Assembly (NCBI RefSeq): GCF_025947225.1
Contig: NZ_CP110005.1
Coordinates: 248,001 to 312,000 of the forward strand
DNA length: 64,000 nt
Direction of reading: 5' to 3'
Origin: Flavobacterium sp. N2270
GTDB taxonomy: Bacteria; Bacteroidota; Bacteroidia; Flavobacteriales; Flavobacteriaceae
Shown in pieces: positions 27,058-36,370 of this stretch. Position numbers and translations under genes: made by a program. Under the pieces are notes generated by a model, which saw only the letters and a list, made by a program, of their open reading frames with translations, did no database searches and was not told the DNA's origin. Numbering within the stretch: position 1 is the stretch's first letter; each line of letters opens with the position of its first letter.

Positions 27058-27085
27058 CGACTCTAAAATTATTACCTACTAAAGT

Positions 27086-28780
27086 ATGAAAATTAAGAAA
27101 ATTATGACTTTAAAATTGATATTGGCATTGTCAGTAGCAATAGGTTTTACTAGTTGTAGTAAGAGCTCAGGAACAAAAGGTGGTTCAAAAGCTACGGGTT
27201 GGAAAATCAACGACAAAGAAGGCGGCTTTCAATTCAACTCTAAGTTCAAACAACAAGAAACTCCTCCAGGAATGATTCCAGTTGAAGGTGGAACTTTTAC
27301 AATGGGTAAAGTACAAGATGATCCTATGCATGATTGGAACAACACTCCAAATCAACAGCATGTACAATCATTTTTTATGGATGAAACAGAAGTAACTAAT
27401 ATCATGTATACTGAATACTTGTTTTGGTTAAAAACAGTTTTTCCTCCAGAAGATGAAAATTACAAAAACATATATACCGGTGCGATTCCAGATACTTTAG
27501 TTTGGAGAAATCGTTTAGGTTATAACGAAACAATGACAAATAACTACCTAAGACATCCTGCATATGCAGAATACCCAGTAGTTGGTGTAAATTGGATTCA
27601 AGCAACTGAATTTAGCAAGTGGAGAACTGACCGTGTTAATGAAAATATTCTTGAAAGAGAAGGATATTTAAAAAAGAACGCAAAAGTTAAAGACGTTACA
27701 GCCGAAACCTCATTCAGCACTGAAACTTACTTAGCAGCACCTACACAAACTTTTGGTGGTAAAGAAGACGTAGTACTTAAAAAAGAGTTAAATAAAAGCG
27801 GAAGACAAGAAGTAGCAGATACTGCAAAAAATGTTTATGCACAAAGAAATTCTGGTTTAATATTACCTGAGTACAGATTACCAACTGAAGCGGAATGGGA
27901 ATATGCAGCATTAGCTTTAGTAGGAAACAGAGAATACAATATCTACAAAGGGCAAAAGAAATACCCTTGGAACGGACAATACACACGATCAGGAAAAAGA
28001 CAATACAGAGGAGACCAATTAGCTAACTTCAAACAAGGTAAAGGAGATTATGGCGGAATCGCAGGTTGGTCTGATGATGGTGCAGATATTACTAATAAAG
28101 TTAAAAGTTACCCTCCAAACGACTTTGGATTATATGACATGGCAGGTAACGTAGCTGAATGGGTTGCCGATGTTTACAGACCAATGGTTGATGACGAAGC
28201 AAATGACTTCAACTACTTTAGAGGTAACGTTTATATGAAAAATAAAATTGGAGAAGACGGTACAACTGAAATCGTAACAACTGATAACATTACTTATGAT
28301 ACATTAAGCAATGGTAAGATTGTAGCCAGAAACTTCCCTGGTCAAATTGCTCAGGTTCCAGTTGATGACAATGAAACCTACTTAAGAACTCAATTCTCTA
28401 CTTCTGACAACAGAAACTATAGAGATGGTGATAGAGCTTCAACTAGACGTTTTGACTTTGGTTCATCTGAAGAAGAAGATGAAGGTAAAGAAGATCAATT
28501 TAGAATGTATGAATCTCCTAAACATACAATATCTGTAGATAGTTTAGGTGAGATGACTAAAAAATATGACAAGTCGAATGACAGAACAACTTTAGTTAAC
28601 GACAACGTTAGAGTTTATAAAGGTGGTTCTTGGAGAGATAGAGCTTACTGGTTAGATCCAGCATCTCGTAGATATTTCCCACAAGATATGGCTACTGACT
28701 ATATTGGATTTAGAAATGCAATGTCTAAAGTTGGACCAAAATCTAACAAGAAGACTCCTAGAGGAAATCCAAAACAATAA
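27086..28780 (+). CDS. gldJ: Gliding motility lipoprotein GldJ
   Basis: 564 residues. A lipoprotein signal ends in GFTSC with Cys24 as the lipid attachment site. The mature part is an FGE-sulfatase-like domain, with VEGGTFTMG near residue 70, DETEVTN, LPTEAEWEYAAL, the DMAGNVAEWVADVY stretch, and GGSWRDRAYWLDPASRR at the end. GldJ is required for gliding and for stability of GldK and the type IX system in Flavobacterium. The gene is monocistronic: its own promoter is upstream and a strong terminator follows. Confidence 0.96.
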   Translation: MKIKKIMTLKLILALSVAIGFTSCSKSSGTKGGSKATGWKINDKEGGFQFNSKFKQQETPPGMIPVEGGTFTMGKVQDDPMHDWNNTPNQQHVQSFFMDETEVTNIMYTEYLFWLKTVFPPEDENYKNIYTGAIPDTLVWRNRLGYNETMTNNYLRHPAYAEYPVVGVNWIQATEFSKWRTDRVNENILEREGYLKKNAKVKDVTAETSFSTETYLAAPTQTFGGKEDVVLKKELNKSGRQEVADTAKNVYAQRNSGLILPEYRLPTEAEWEYAALALVGNREYNIYKGQKKYPWNGQYTRSGKRQYRGDQLANFKQGKGDYGGIAGWSDDGADITNKVKSYPPNDFGLYDMAGNVAEWVADVYRPMVDDEANDFNYFRGNVYMKNKIGEDGTTEIVTTDNITYDTLSNGKIVARNFPGQIAQVPVDDNETYLRTQFSTSDNRNYRDGDRASTRRFDFGSSEEEDEGKEDQFRMYESPKHTISVDSLGEMTKKYDKSNDRTTLVNDNVRVYKGGSWRDRAYWLDPASRRYFPQDMATDYIGFRNAMSKVGPKSNKKTPRGNPKQ

Positions 28781-28798
28781 ATACAATCATACTTTTAT

Positions 28799-28829
28799 AA
28801 AAAGCCCTTTCAATTGAAAGGGCTTTTTT
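28799..28829 (+). terminator. Intrinsic terminator after gldJ
   Basis: A 13-base-pair stem (AAAAAGCCCTTTC with its complement) and an AATT loop, followed by a T run, 18 bases after the gldJ stop. Symmetric enough to act on both strands. Confidence 0.9.
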
Positions 28830-28843
28830 AGTATATTCGCTTT

Positions 28844-30127
28844 ATGAAAATAGAAATCTTATATGTAAAGTTTCTTGAATGCTCAGAAGTTTCAACTGAC
28901 ACAAGAAAAATAGAAAAAAACAGTATGTTCTTTGCACTTAAAGGAGAAAACTTTGATGCGAATACATTTACTGAAGAAGCAATAAAAAAAGGTGCTAAAT
29001 ACATTGTAATAGACAATCCTAATTATCAAATTGAAGGTAAAACAATTCTTGTTGATGATGTTTTATCCACATTACAAAAATTAGCAAACTATCATAGAAA
29101 AAAATTAAAAACACCAATTATAGCACTTACTGGTAGTAACGGAAAAACTACAACTAAAGAATTAATAAAAGCAGTACTTTCTGCCAAATTCAACACGATT
29201 GCCACTATTGGCAACCTAAACAACCATATTGGCGTACCCCTAACCCTATTAAATTTCAATAAAGAAACTGAAATAGGAATTGTTGAAATGGGCGCAAATC
29301 ATCAAAAAGAAATTGAATTACTTTGCCAAATAACTGAACCTAATTTTGGATATATTACCAATTTTGGGAAAGCACACCTAGAGGGTTTTGGAGGAGTTCA
29401 AGGCATAATCAAAGGAAAAAGCGAGTTGTATGATTATTTAAGAACAAACAATCAGATTGCATTTGTAAATCTAGATGATGCTTTACAACAAGAAAAAACA
29501 AGAGACATAAAAAATTATTCTTTTTCTAAAACTACCGAAAATGCAGATGTAAAAATTACATCAATTGAAGCAAATCCAATGGTTAAAATTCATTTTAACA
29601 GTACAAATGTAACTTCACATTTAATAGGCGCATATAACGCAAACAACATTAACGCGGCCATAACTATTGGAAAGTATTTTAAAATTGAGGATTCTGTTAT
29701 CAAAGAAGCTATAGAAAATTATATTCCTACAAATAATAGATCTCAACTTATTGAGAAAAACAGCAATGAAATAATATTAGACGCCTATAATGCAAATCCA
29801 AGCAGCATGACTGCAGCAATTAGCAACTTCATACAAATTGAAAAAGCTTCAAAAGTTGTTATCTTAGGAGATATGTTTGAATTAGGAGAGGAAAGTTTAA
29901 CAGAACACAAAAACGTTATCAATTTATTGAAAAATGAAACTACTATAACCTCACATTTAGTTGGAAAAGATTTTTATTTAAATAAAGAAAATAGTTCTCA
30001 TTTACATTTTTATCAAAACTTTGGAGAATTCTCAAATTACTTAAAGAAAAATGAACTAAAGAATAGTTTTATTTTAATTAAAGGATCTAGAGGAATGGCT
30101 CTAGAACGAGTTTTAGAATTTATATAA
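28844..30127 (+). CDS. murF: UDP-N-acetylmuramoyl-tripeptide--D-alanyl-D-alanine ligase
   Basis: 427 residues. The Mur ligase P-loop TGSNGKTT lies at residues 96-103, followed by the central domain with VEMGANHQKEI and the C-terminal domain with DAYNANPSSM. It adds D-Ala-D-Ala to the UDP-MurNAc tripeptide in the cytoplasm. The ATG starts only 15 bases after the gldJ terminator, so any promoter must overlap that hairpin. It is separate from the usual mur/fts cluster, as is common in this phylum. Confidence 0.95.
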   Translation: MKIEILYVKFLECSEVSTDTRKIEKNSMFFALKGENFDANTFTEEAIKKGAKYIVIDNPNYQIEGKTILVDDVLSTLQKLANYHRKKLKTPIIALTGSNGKTTTKELIKAVLSAKFNTIATIGNLNNHIGVPLTLLNFNKETEIGIVEMGANHQKEIELLCQITEPNFGYITNFGKAHLEGFGGVQGIIKGKSELYDYLRTNNQIAFVNLDDALQQEKTRDIKNYSFSKTTENADVKITSIEANPMVKIHFNSTNVTSHLIGAYNANNINAAITIGKYFKIEDSVIKEAIENYIPTNNRSQLIEKNSNEIILDAYNANPSSMTAAISNFIQIEKASKVVILGDMFELGEESLTEHKNVINLLKNETTITSHLVGKDFYLNKENSSHLHFYQNFGEFSNYLKKNELKNSFILIKGSRGMALERVLEFI

Positions 30128-30132
30128 AATAA

Positions 30133-30162
30133 AAAAAAGCACTTCAAATGAAGTGCTTTTTT
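30133..30162. terminator. Bidirectional terminator between murF and tRNA-Val
   Basis: AAAAAAGCACTTC (30133-30145) pairs with its complement at 30150-30162 around an AAAT loop, with A and T runs on either side. It serves murF on the plus strand and tRNA-Val on the minus strand. Confidence 0.9.
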
Positions 30163-30164
30163 TG

Positions 30165-30239
30165 TGGGCGATGAGGGGTTCGAACCCCCGACCCCCTCGG
30201 TGTAAACGAGGTGCTCTGAACCAGCTGAGCTAATCGCCC
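30165..30239 (-). tRNA. tRNA-Val (anticodon TAC)
   Basis: 75 bases, CCA not encoded. Acceptor GGGCGAT pairs with ATCGCCC, followed by discriminator A. The D arm is GCTC/GAGC, the anticodon stem CCTCG/CGAGG encloses the loop TTTACAC (anticodon TAC), and the T loop is TTCGAAC. Confidence 0.96.
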
Positions 30240-30274
30240 CAATAAAACGCTTTACTATTACCGTATTGCGAGTG

Positions 30275-30305
30275 CAAATATACATTCATTATTTGTAATT
30301 GCAAA
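30275..30305 (-). promoter_or_regulatory. Promoter of tRNA-Val
   Basis: On the minus strand TTTG (30302-30305), a 19-base spacer and TATATTTG (30275-30282), then CACTCGC. The GC-rich segment after the -7 element resembles the one behind the three rRNA promoters. Confidence 0.75.
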
Positions 30306-30321
30306 CATTATTTGATTTTTT

Positions 30322-31536
30322 TTAAATTATTTCTGCAACTACAAAAGTACTTCCTCCTATGTAAATAAAGTCTGCTTTTTTTGATGAATTTAAAGCACTT
30401 TCATAAGCATCTGAAACAGAAGAATATAATTTCCCTTTAAGCCCAATTTTCATACCTTGCTCCATTAAAATAGATGAATTGAGAGCACGTGAAACATTTG
30501 GAGAACAAAAATAATATTTAGCATTTTTTGGAAATAATGGTAAAATAGAATCTAATTCTTTATCATTAACCACACCTAAAACAATATGTAAATTATCAAA
30601 TTGTTCTTTTTTAATCTGATTTAAAACAACTTTTAAACCATGACTGTTGTGTGCGGTATCACAAACTACTTTAGGAGAAGCATTTAATACTTGCCACCTT
30701 CCTAATAAACCAGTATTGTATATAACATTCAAAAAGCCACTTTCAACATGATTTTGTGAATAAACAAACTCATCTGAAAGTAATTGTAAAGCACATAAAA
30801 CTGTTTTCTTATTAGCTATTTGATAATCTCCAAGTAAAGCGCAAGGAATTTCTCGAATATTTTCATCTTGAGCATAAAAAATTTTAGAATTATTGTAATC
30901 AGCTAATTTATCAAAAACAGGTTTCGTTTCTAAATCATATTCACCAACAACAACTGGAACATTTTTTTTAATGATTCCGCCTTTTTCAAAAGCAATTTCT
31001 CTTAAAGTAGTACCTAAAAACTGTGTGTGATCTAAACCAATATTTGTTATGACAGAAAGTAATGGGGTAATTATATTTGTGGCATCTAATCGACCCCCAA
31101 GACCAACCTCAATAATTGCAACATCTACTTTTTCATGTGCAAAATAATCAAAAGCTAAACCCACAGTCATCTCAAAAAAACTCAATTGATACTCTTCAAA
31201 AAATGATTTATGATTTTGCACAAAATCAACAACATAATCCTCGGAAATTAGATTTCCATTAATGCGAATTCTTTCTCTGTAATCTTTTAAATGTGGAGAC
31301 GTATACAAACCGACCTTATAACCTGCTTCTTGCAACACAGAAGCCAACAATGAAGAAGTAGAACCTTTTCCATTTGTTCCTGCAACATGAATAGTTTTAA
31401 ATTGCTTGTGTGGATGATTAAGGTAATTATCTAATAAAAAAATATTAGATAAATCATTTTTATAAGCAGAAGCGCCTTGATTTTGAAACATTGGAAGCTG
31501 ACTAAAAAGCCATTCAGTAGTTTCTTTATAATTCAT
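30322..31536 (-). CDS. folC: Bifunctional folylpolyglutamate synthase/dihydrofolate synthase
   Basis: 404 residues. The Mur-ligase-type P-loop is GTNGKGST (residues 53-60), with EVGLGGRLDATN, the second ATP site, and CDTAHNSHG in the C-terminal domain. It attaches glutamate to dihydropteroate or folates. It is downstream of tonB in the same direction, but a dispersed-repeat copy and 120 bases separate them. Confidence 0.95.
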   Translation of the reverse strand: MNYKETTEWLFSQLPMFQNQGASAYKNDLSNIFLLDNYLNHPHKQFKTIHVAGTNGKGSTSSLLASVLQEAGYKVGLYTSPHLKDYRERIRINGNLISEDYVVDFVQNHKSFFEEYQLSFFEMTVGLAFDYFAHEKVDVAIIEVGLGGRLDATNIITPLLSVITNIGLDHTQFLGTTLREIAFEKGGIIKKNVPVVVGEYDLETKPVFDKLADYNNSKIFYAQDENIREIPCALLGDYQIANKKTVLCALQLLSDEFVYSQNHVESGFLNVIYNTGLLGRWQVLNASPKVVCDTAHNSHGLKVVLNQIKKEQFDNLHIVLGVVNDKELDSILPLFPKNAKYYFCSPNVSRALNSSILMEQGMKIGLKGKLYSSVSDAYESALNSSKKADFIYIGGSTFVVAEII

Positions 31537-31577
31537 TTGAATATTTTTTTGAAGCGAAACTTTAGTTCTTTTGTAAA

Positions 31578-31631
31578 GGCAATACCCGCTTTTCGCACTG
31601 CGAGGCAGTTAGCTATAATCGGGGCTAATGG
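31578..31631 (-). repeat. Diverged copy D of the dispersed palindromic repeat
   Basis: On the minus strand the outer parts TTAGCCCCGAT and GCGAAAAGCGGGTATT match the flanks of the other copies, while the central CCTTTTAT/ATAAAAG block is replaced by a short GC-rich stretch (about 15 bases). Located between folC and tonB. Confidence 0.5.
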
Positions 31632-31656
31632 AAAAACGAATTGAATATTTGGAAAC

Positions 31657-32466
31657 TTATTCGCCAAGCTTAAAATTAACCACAACAAAACCTATTTGAG
31701 TTTCTGGTGCATTTGAATCTGCTTGCCATTTAAATGTTCTAGCCGTTTCTAAAGCCGGATTAACCAAACAAGGATTTGTATTTGTAGTCCCTTGCGTACG
31801 TTCTGCTTTTATAACATTTCCATTTCTGTTAACCCATATTTTTACAACAACAGTACCCGATTCATTGCAATCTTGTACTTTTTTGGTATTTCCTGATAAC
31901 TTTCTACCGGCTAAACCCCAGCCTGTCCCATTTCCAGAACCATTCCCAGAACCTGATCCACTTCCATAAAAACTATTCGCATAAATACTTCCGTTTGGAT
32001 TACCTTTATCACCAGGTAAACCATCGTCACCATGCCCACCATTATCTTTTCCATCTTTTGGCTCTCCATTAATTAACGCATCAAGAGCATTACTGGTAGA
32101 CTTAGATGGAATCTTTGGTGTTTCTGCTTTTGTTTTAGGTTGCTCTTTAGGAGTATTGGTTTTAGGTTTTGTGTTATTTTTAGGTGTAACTACAACAGGT
32201 GATTCGTTATCTTGAGTCAGCGTATTTTCTTCACTAGAAGTTACAGGTTCACTTACTGATAGCGTTGGTGCAGTTTTAATAGGTTCTGTAGGTTGTATTT
32301 CCCCTTGACCTACATCACTTGTTCCAAAATTAACAGCGATACCGTTTTCAGGTGGCGGATCCATATAAGTTAACCCTAAAAAAGTAAACAATAGAAAGAG
32401 TATTACAAATAATATACTTGTAATAGTAAATGATTTTTTTTCTTCTGGTGTTTCTAAAAAGCTCAT
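31657..32466 (-). CDS. Energy transducer TonB family protein
   Basis: 269 residues. A single N-terminal helix (about residues 14-34), then a long Pro/Thr/Lys-rich periplasmic spacer and a Gly-rich stretch (about 160-190), then a TonB C-terminal domain with TVVVKIWVNRNGNVIKAERTQG. It spans the periplasm to energise outer-membrane receptors. It is preceded by exbD and exbB in one operon, so this is a complete TonB-ExbB-ExbD system. Confidence 0.93.
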   Translation of the reverse strand: MSFLETPEEKKSFTITSILFVILFLLFTFLGLTYMDPPPENGIAVNFGTSDVGQGEIQPTEPIKTAPTLSVSEPVTSSEENTLTQDNESPVVVTPKNNTKPKTNTPKEQPKTKAETPKIPSKSTSNALDALINGEPKDGKDNGGHGDDGLPGDKGNPNGSIYANSFYGSGSGSGNGSGNGTGWGLAGRKLSGNTKKVQDCNESGTVVVKIWVNRNGNVIKAERTQGTTNTNPCLVNPALETARTFKWQADSNAPETQIGFVVVNFKLGE

Positions 32467-32505
32467 TTTTTCTATTGTTAAATTATTGAAAAACTAAGAT
32501 GTAAA

Positions 32506-32901
32506 TTATTTTGGATTTACAGCTACAACCATTTTCATACCATTTCTGTAAGCAATATCCATTACATAAACCACTTTTTCATGTGGAACAGATTTTTCTG
32601 CTCTCAAAATAATAGCTTTTTGTTCTTGATTTTCCATTAAAGACAAAAGCTGAGACTCTAACTGAGCCTCATCAACTTTATCTTTATCTATAAAAAATTG
32701 TAAATCTTTATCTATACTAACCGCTAAATTTTTATTACTATCGGTTTTACCTTTTCCTTTAGGTAAAACTAAATCTAAAGCATTAGTAGTAACCATCGTT
32801 GAAGTTATCATGAAAAAAATTAGTAACAAGAAAACAATATCCGTCATAGAAGACATGTTGAATTCAGTAGATACTTTATTTTTATTTTTACCTAACTTCA
32901 T
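32506..32901 (-). CDS. exbD: Biopolymer transporter ExbD
   Basis: 131 residues, one N-terminal helix (residues about 15-40) with the conserved protonatable Asp21 in SSMTDIVFLLLIFFM, followed by a periplasmic domain. It forms the proton channel with ExbB. It is one base behind exbB. Confidence 0.95.
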   Translation of the reverse strand: MKLGKNKNKVSTEFNMSSMTDIVFLLLIFFMITSTMVTTNALDLVLPKGKGKTDSNKNLAVSIDKDLQFFIDKDKVDEAQLESQLLSLMENQEQKAIILRAEKSVPHEKVVYVMDIAYRNGMKMVVAVNPK

Positions 32902-32902
32902 A

Positions 32903-33610
32903 TTATACTGGTTCGTTTAATAAATCTAAAAACTCAACTGCATTAGCTTCCATTTGGTTAACAATCTTATTTGTTTTAACAACTAAGTGATTATAACCCA
33001 TATAAGCAATGATACCAACGACAAGACCAACTACTGTTGTAGTCATTGCAGTATAAATACCTTCGGCAAGAGCACCAACTTCAATTTGCCCACCTCCGCT
33101 AGCCATTTTATGAAAAGCAAGAATCATACCAAGTACTGTTCCTAAGAAACCAATCATAGGTCCGGCTCCAGAAATAGTAGCCAACATACTTGTGTTTTTT
33201 TCTAACTTATACAATTCAAGATTACCTGCGTTTTCAATTGCAGTATTAATATCTTCTAAAGGTTTTCCAATGCGAGAAATTCCTTTTTCAATTAAACGAG
33301 CGACTGGTGAATTTGTTTGAGCACATAACATTTTTGCTGCATCTATTTTTCCTGAAGAAATATGTAACTTAATATTATTCATAAAGCTAGAGTCAATTTT
33401 ACTTGCTTTATTGATTGCCATAATTCTCTCAAAATAAAGAAATAAAGCCATAAATAACAACAAGAACAAAACAATCATTATTGCTATACCACCTGCTCCA
33501 CCACTTGTAAGTAAGGACCAAATTGATAAAGTTTGTTCAACTGGTTGTGTGTCTTCTGGTAAAATTTGACTTGCTACAGCTAAACTATCTGCTTGAAGAA
33601 ATATATTCAT
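32903..33610 (-). CDS. exbB: MotA/TolQ/ExbB proton channel family protein
   Basis: 235 residues with three membrane segments, at about residues 37-60, 145-168 and 188-212. GTVLGMILAFHKMA and the TTTVVGLVVGI stretch are family signatures. It forms the inner-membrane channel that powers TonB. First gene of exbB-exbD-tonB. Confidence 0.94.
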   Translation of the reverse strand: MNIFLQADSLAVASQILPEDTQPVEQTLSIWSLLTSGGAGGIAIMIVLFLLLFMALFLYFERIMAINKASKIDSSFMNNIKLHISSGKIDAAKMLCAQTNSPVARLIEKGISRIGKPLEDINTAIENAGNLELYKLEKNTSMLATISGAGPMIGFLGTVLGMILAFHKMASGGGQIEVGALAEGIYTAMTTTVVGLVVGIIAYMGYNHLVVKTNKIVNQMEANAVEFLDLLNEPV

Positions 33611-33657
33611 GTTTAAAATTTATTATATAACGAATAATTTAAAAAAAAATTGTTTTT

Positions 33658-35013
33658 TTAATGAGCAGCGTTTAGTAAAAAATCTCTTAAAATGATAAAA
33701 CCTGCAGAGCCTGCCAAGAAACCAACTAACGCTAACCATCCAATATTTTTTAAATACCACATGAAGTCAATTTTTTCCATTCCCATTGCAACAACACCTG
33801 CAGCAGAACCTATAATTAAGATACTACCTCCAGTACCAGCTGAATAAGCAATAAAATGCCATGCTGGTTCATCCATTCCAATTTGAAACATTCCAATACT
33901 TGCTGCAACTAATGGTACATTATCGATTACTGCTGAACCTACTCCTAACAATAAAACTACTAAATCAGAAATTTTTGTAGAAGAATGTTCAGTACCAAGG
34001 TAAGGAACATTAGCTTCTAAAGTTCCTGCAAAGTCAAATAACATTCCCAGAGATTCTAAAGCTGCAACAGCCATTAAAATTCCTAAAAAGAACAAAATAC
34101 TTGGCATTTCAATTTTTGATAGCGACTTATGAACAGGCGAATGATGTCCGCCTTCTGAAGTAGCTTCACCTAATGTAAATTTTCTATTACTTAAAAACTC
34201 TGCTACAGCAGCTACTACCGCTAAAGACAACATCATTCCTACATAAGGTGGTAAATGTGTTATTGTTTTAAATACAGGTACAAATAGAATTGAGCCCAAA
34301 CCTAAGTAGAACATTATTGCACTATATTTATCAGTAGATTTCTCTTCTTCAACTTCTGGCTCAATAAAACCTTTAAATATCTTCATTCGAGAAGCAATAA
34401 ATGTAGGAACTGCAAAACATAAAATAGAAGGCAACAATACGTGCTCAATTAATTGCGCTGCAGAAACTTTATTTGCAATCCAAAGCATTGTTGTAGTAAC
34501 ATCTCCGATTGGAGACCAAGCACCACCTGCATTAGCTGCAATTACAATTAATCCAGCAAACCACAGACGCACTTCTCTGTCTTTTATGATTTTTTGTAAA
34601 ATTGTAATTAATACAATTGTTGCTGTTAAATTGTCGATAATTGCTGAAAGTACAAATGCCAAAATAGTAAACAACCAAAGTAACTTTCCTTTACTTTTAG
34701 TTTTAATAAATGATTTAATAGTAGAAAAACCATCAAAATAATCAACAATTTCAACAATAGTCATAGCTCCCATAAGGAAAAATAAAATCTCGGCTGTTTT
34801 TCCTAAATGATGTAACAAAACACCTTCTACATGATGGCTTTCTTTTCCAACACCAGGAAGAATCTCAAAAACTTCCAAATGATTTACAGCTATTAATGCC
34901 CATAAAATTGCCATCATTCCTAAAGCAGGAATTAATTTGTCAATTTTAAAAGTGTGTTCCATAGCTATTGCAACATAACCAAGAACAAATATTGTAATTA
35001 ATAGAATTTCCAT
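33658..35013 (-). CDS. nhaD: Sodium:proton antiporter, NhaD family
   Basis: 451 residues with around 11 to 13 hydrophobic helices. Family motifs include NLTATIVLITIL, ANAGGAWSPIGDVTTTMLWI, AVIDNVPLVAA and GTGGSILIIGSAAGV. It exports sodium in exchange for protons. It lies seven bases behind the glutamate-family dehydrogenase gene, in the same direction, so both are probably cotranscribed. Confidence 0.95.
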   Translation of the reverse strand: MEILLITIFVLGYVAIAMEHTFKIDKLIPALGMMAILWALIAVNHLEVFEILPGVGKESHHVEGVLLHHLGKTAEILFFLMGAMTIVEIVDYFDGFSTIKSFIKTKSKGKLLWLFTILAFVLSAIIDNLTATIVLITILQKIIKDREVRLWFAGLIVIAANAGGAWSPIGDVTTTMLWIANKVSAAQLIEHVLLPSILCFAVPTFIASRMKIFKGFIEPEVEEEKSTDKYSAIMFYLGLGSILFVPVFKTITHLPPYVGMMLSLAVVAAVAEFLSNRKFTLGEATSEGGHHSPVHKSLSKIEMPSILFFLGILMAVAALESLGMLFDFAGTLEANVPYLGTEHSSTKISDLVVLLLGVGSAVIDNVPLVAASIGMFQIGMDEPAWHFIAYSAGTGGSILIIGSAAGVVAMGMEKIDFMWYLKNIGWLALVGFLAGSAGFIILRDFLLNAAH

Positions 35014-35020
35014 TTTTTAA

Positions 35021-36250
35021 TTATTTAATAAGTTGTTTTAAAGCAATTTCAAATGCGCGAGCACTAATATTCTTTTTATCTGAATTTGCATCGAATGTTT
35101 TTTGAATTGCTGATTTTATAATATTTGAAGTGTCAGAAAAAATTGATTCATCAGTCATTTGTACTTTTTTCTCCATAAAATATGCAAAAACTCTTGCCAT
35201 TCCACAGTTCGAAATAAAGTCTGGAATTAAACTTACTTTAGAGTCTGTTTCTTCCATAATTGACCCAAAGAAAATTTCTTTATCAGCAAAAGGAACATTA
35301 GCACCACATGAAATTACTTCTAAACCAGATTCAATCATTGCGTCTACTTGTGTTTTTTGAACTAATCTTGAAGCTGCGCACGGTGCGAAAATATCTGCAC
35401 CTAAAGTCCAAATTTTCTCATTTATTTCATCAAAAGGAATCATATTAGGCGCAACTAATTTATTTCCATCTTTATTTAAGAATAGTTCTGTAATTTCTTG
35501 AAATGAAAAACCATTTTCATTAATTAAACCACCATCTCTATCAATAATTCCAACTACTTTAGCTCCCATTTCAGCTAAATAAAAAGCTGCTGCAGAACCT
35601 ACGTTTCCAAAACCCTGAACAATAGCTTTTTTCCCTTTTACATTACCACCATAAATATCATAAAAATGACGAACAGCTTCAGCAACTCCATAACCGGTAA
35701 TCATATCAGCAATTGTATACTTTCTGTTTACATCTGGAGAAAAATTTGGATTTTCTATTACTTTGATTACTCCTTGACGCAATTGTCCAATTCTATTAAT
35801 TTTATCTGCTTCTGTTGGTTGAAAATGTCCATTAAAAACTCCTTCTTGCGGATGCCAAACACCACAAGCTTCTGTCATAGGAATAACTTCATGAATTTCA
35901 TCCACATTTAAATCTCCACCAGTTCCATAGTAGTTTTTAAGCAAAGGAGAAACTGCTTTATACCATCTTTCTAAAACACCTTTTTTACGAGGATCATTTG
36001 GATCAAAATTAATTCCTGACTTTGCACCACCAATTGCTGGTCCAGAAACAGAAAATTTAACTTCCATAGTCTTAGCTAAAGAAAGTACTTCATTCATATC
36101 TAACCCTTTACGCATTCTGGTTCCGCCACCTGCAGCACCACCTCTTAAAGAATTAATTACCGTCCATCCTTCTGCTTCTGTTTCAGGATCTTTCCAATTG
36201 AATACTATTTCTGGTTCTTTATTTTCAAATTTCTTTAATAAATCTTTCAT
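35021..36250 (-). CDS. Glu/Leu/Phe/Val family amino acid dehydrogenase
   Basis: 409 residues. The catalytic lysine is Lys77 in GPAIGGAKSGI, and GFGNVGSAAAFYLAEMGAKVVG is the NAD(P)-binding fold. It oxidatively deaminates an amino acid (glutamate or a branched-chain one). The name cannot be narrowed from sequence alone. An inverted repeat covers its -7 box, suggesting regulation. It is followed by nhaD in one transcript. Confidence 0.93.
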   Translation of the reverse strand: MKDLLKKFENKEPEIVFNWKDPETEAEGWTVINSLRGGAAGGGTRMRKGLDMNEVLSLAKTMEVKFSVSGPAIGGAKSGINFDPNDPRKKGVLERWYKAVSPLLKNYYGTGGDLNVDEIHEVIPMTEACGVWHPQEGVFNGHFQPTEADKINRIGQLRQGVIKVIENPNFSPDVNRKYTIADMITGYGVAEAVRHFYDIYGGNVKGKKAIVQGFGNVGSAAAFYLAEMGAKVVGIIDRDGGLINENGFSFQEITELFLNKDGNKLVAPNMIPFDEINEKIWTLGADIFAPCAASRLVQKTQVDAMIESGLEVISCGANVPFADKEIFFGSIMEETDSKVSLIPDFISNCGMARVFAYFMEKKVQMTDESIFSDTSNIIKSAIQKTFDANSDKKNISARAFEIALKQLIK

Positions 36251-36274
36251 TTATGTTCGTTCTTTTGAGTTTTA

Positions 36275-36305
36275 CAAATATACATATTCTTATGAATTAT
36301 GTATA
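36275..36305 (-). promoter_or_regulatory. Promoter -7 box and candidate operator of the dehydrogenase gene
   Basis: The minus-strand -7 element TATATTTG is at 36275-36282. A perfect 8-base inverted repeat, TATACATA (36279-36286) and TATGTATA (36298-36305), covers half of it, with TTC/GAA continuing inwards. No clear -33 element. Confidence 0.4.
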
Positions 36306-36370
36306 TTCTGTAACTCTAAATTAACAAGTTGGCATTTCAAAAAAACAACTGATAACTGATTTTCAGTGTA

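Noticed and set aside
30037..30285. An 82-codon frame on the minus strand
   Set aside because: It reads through tRNA-Val and a terminator.
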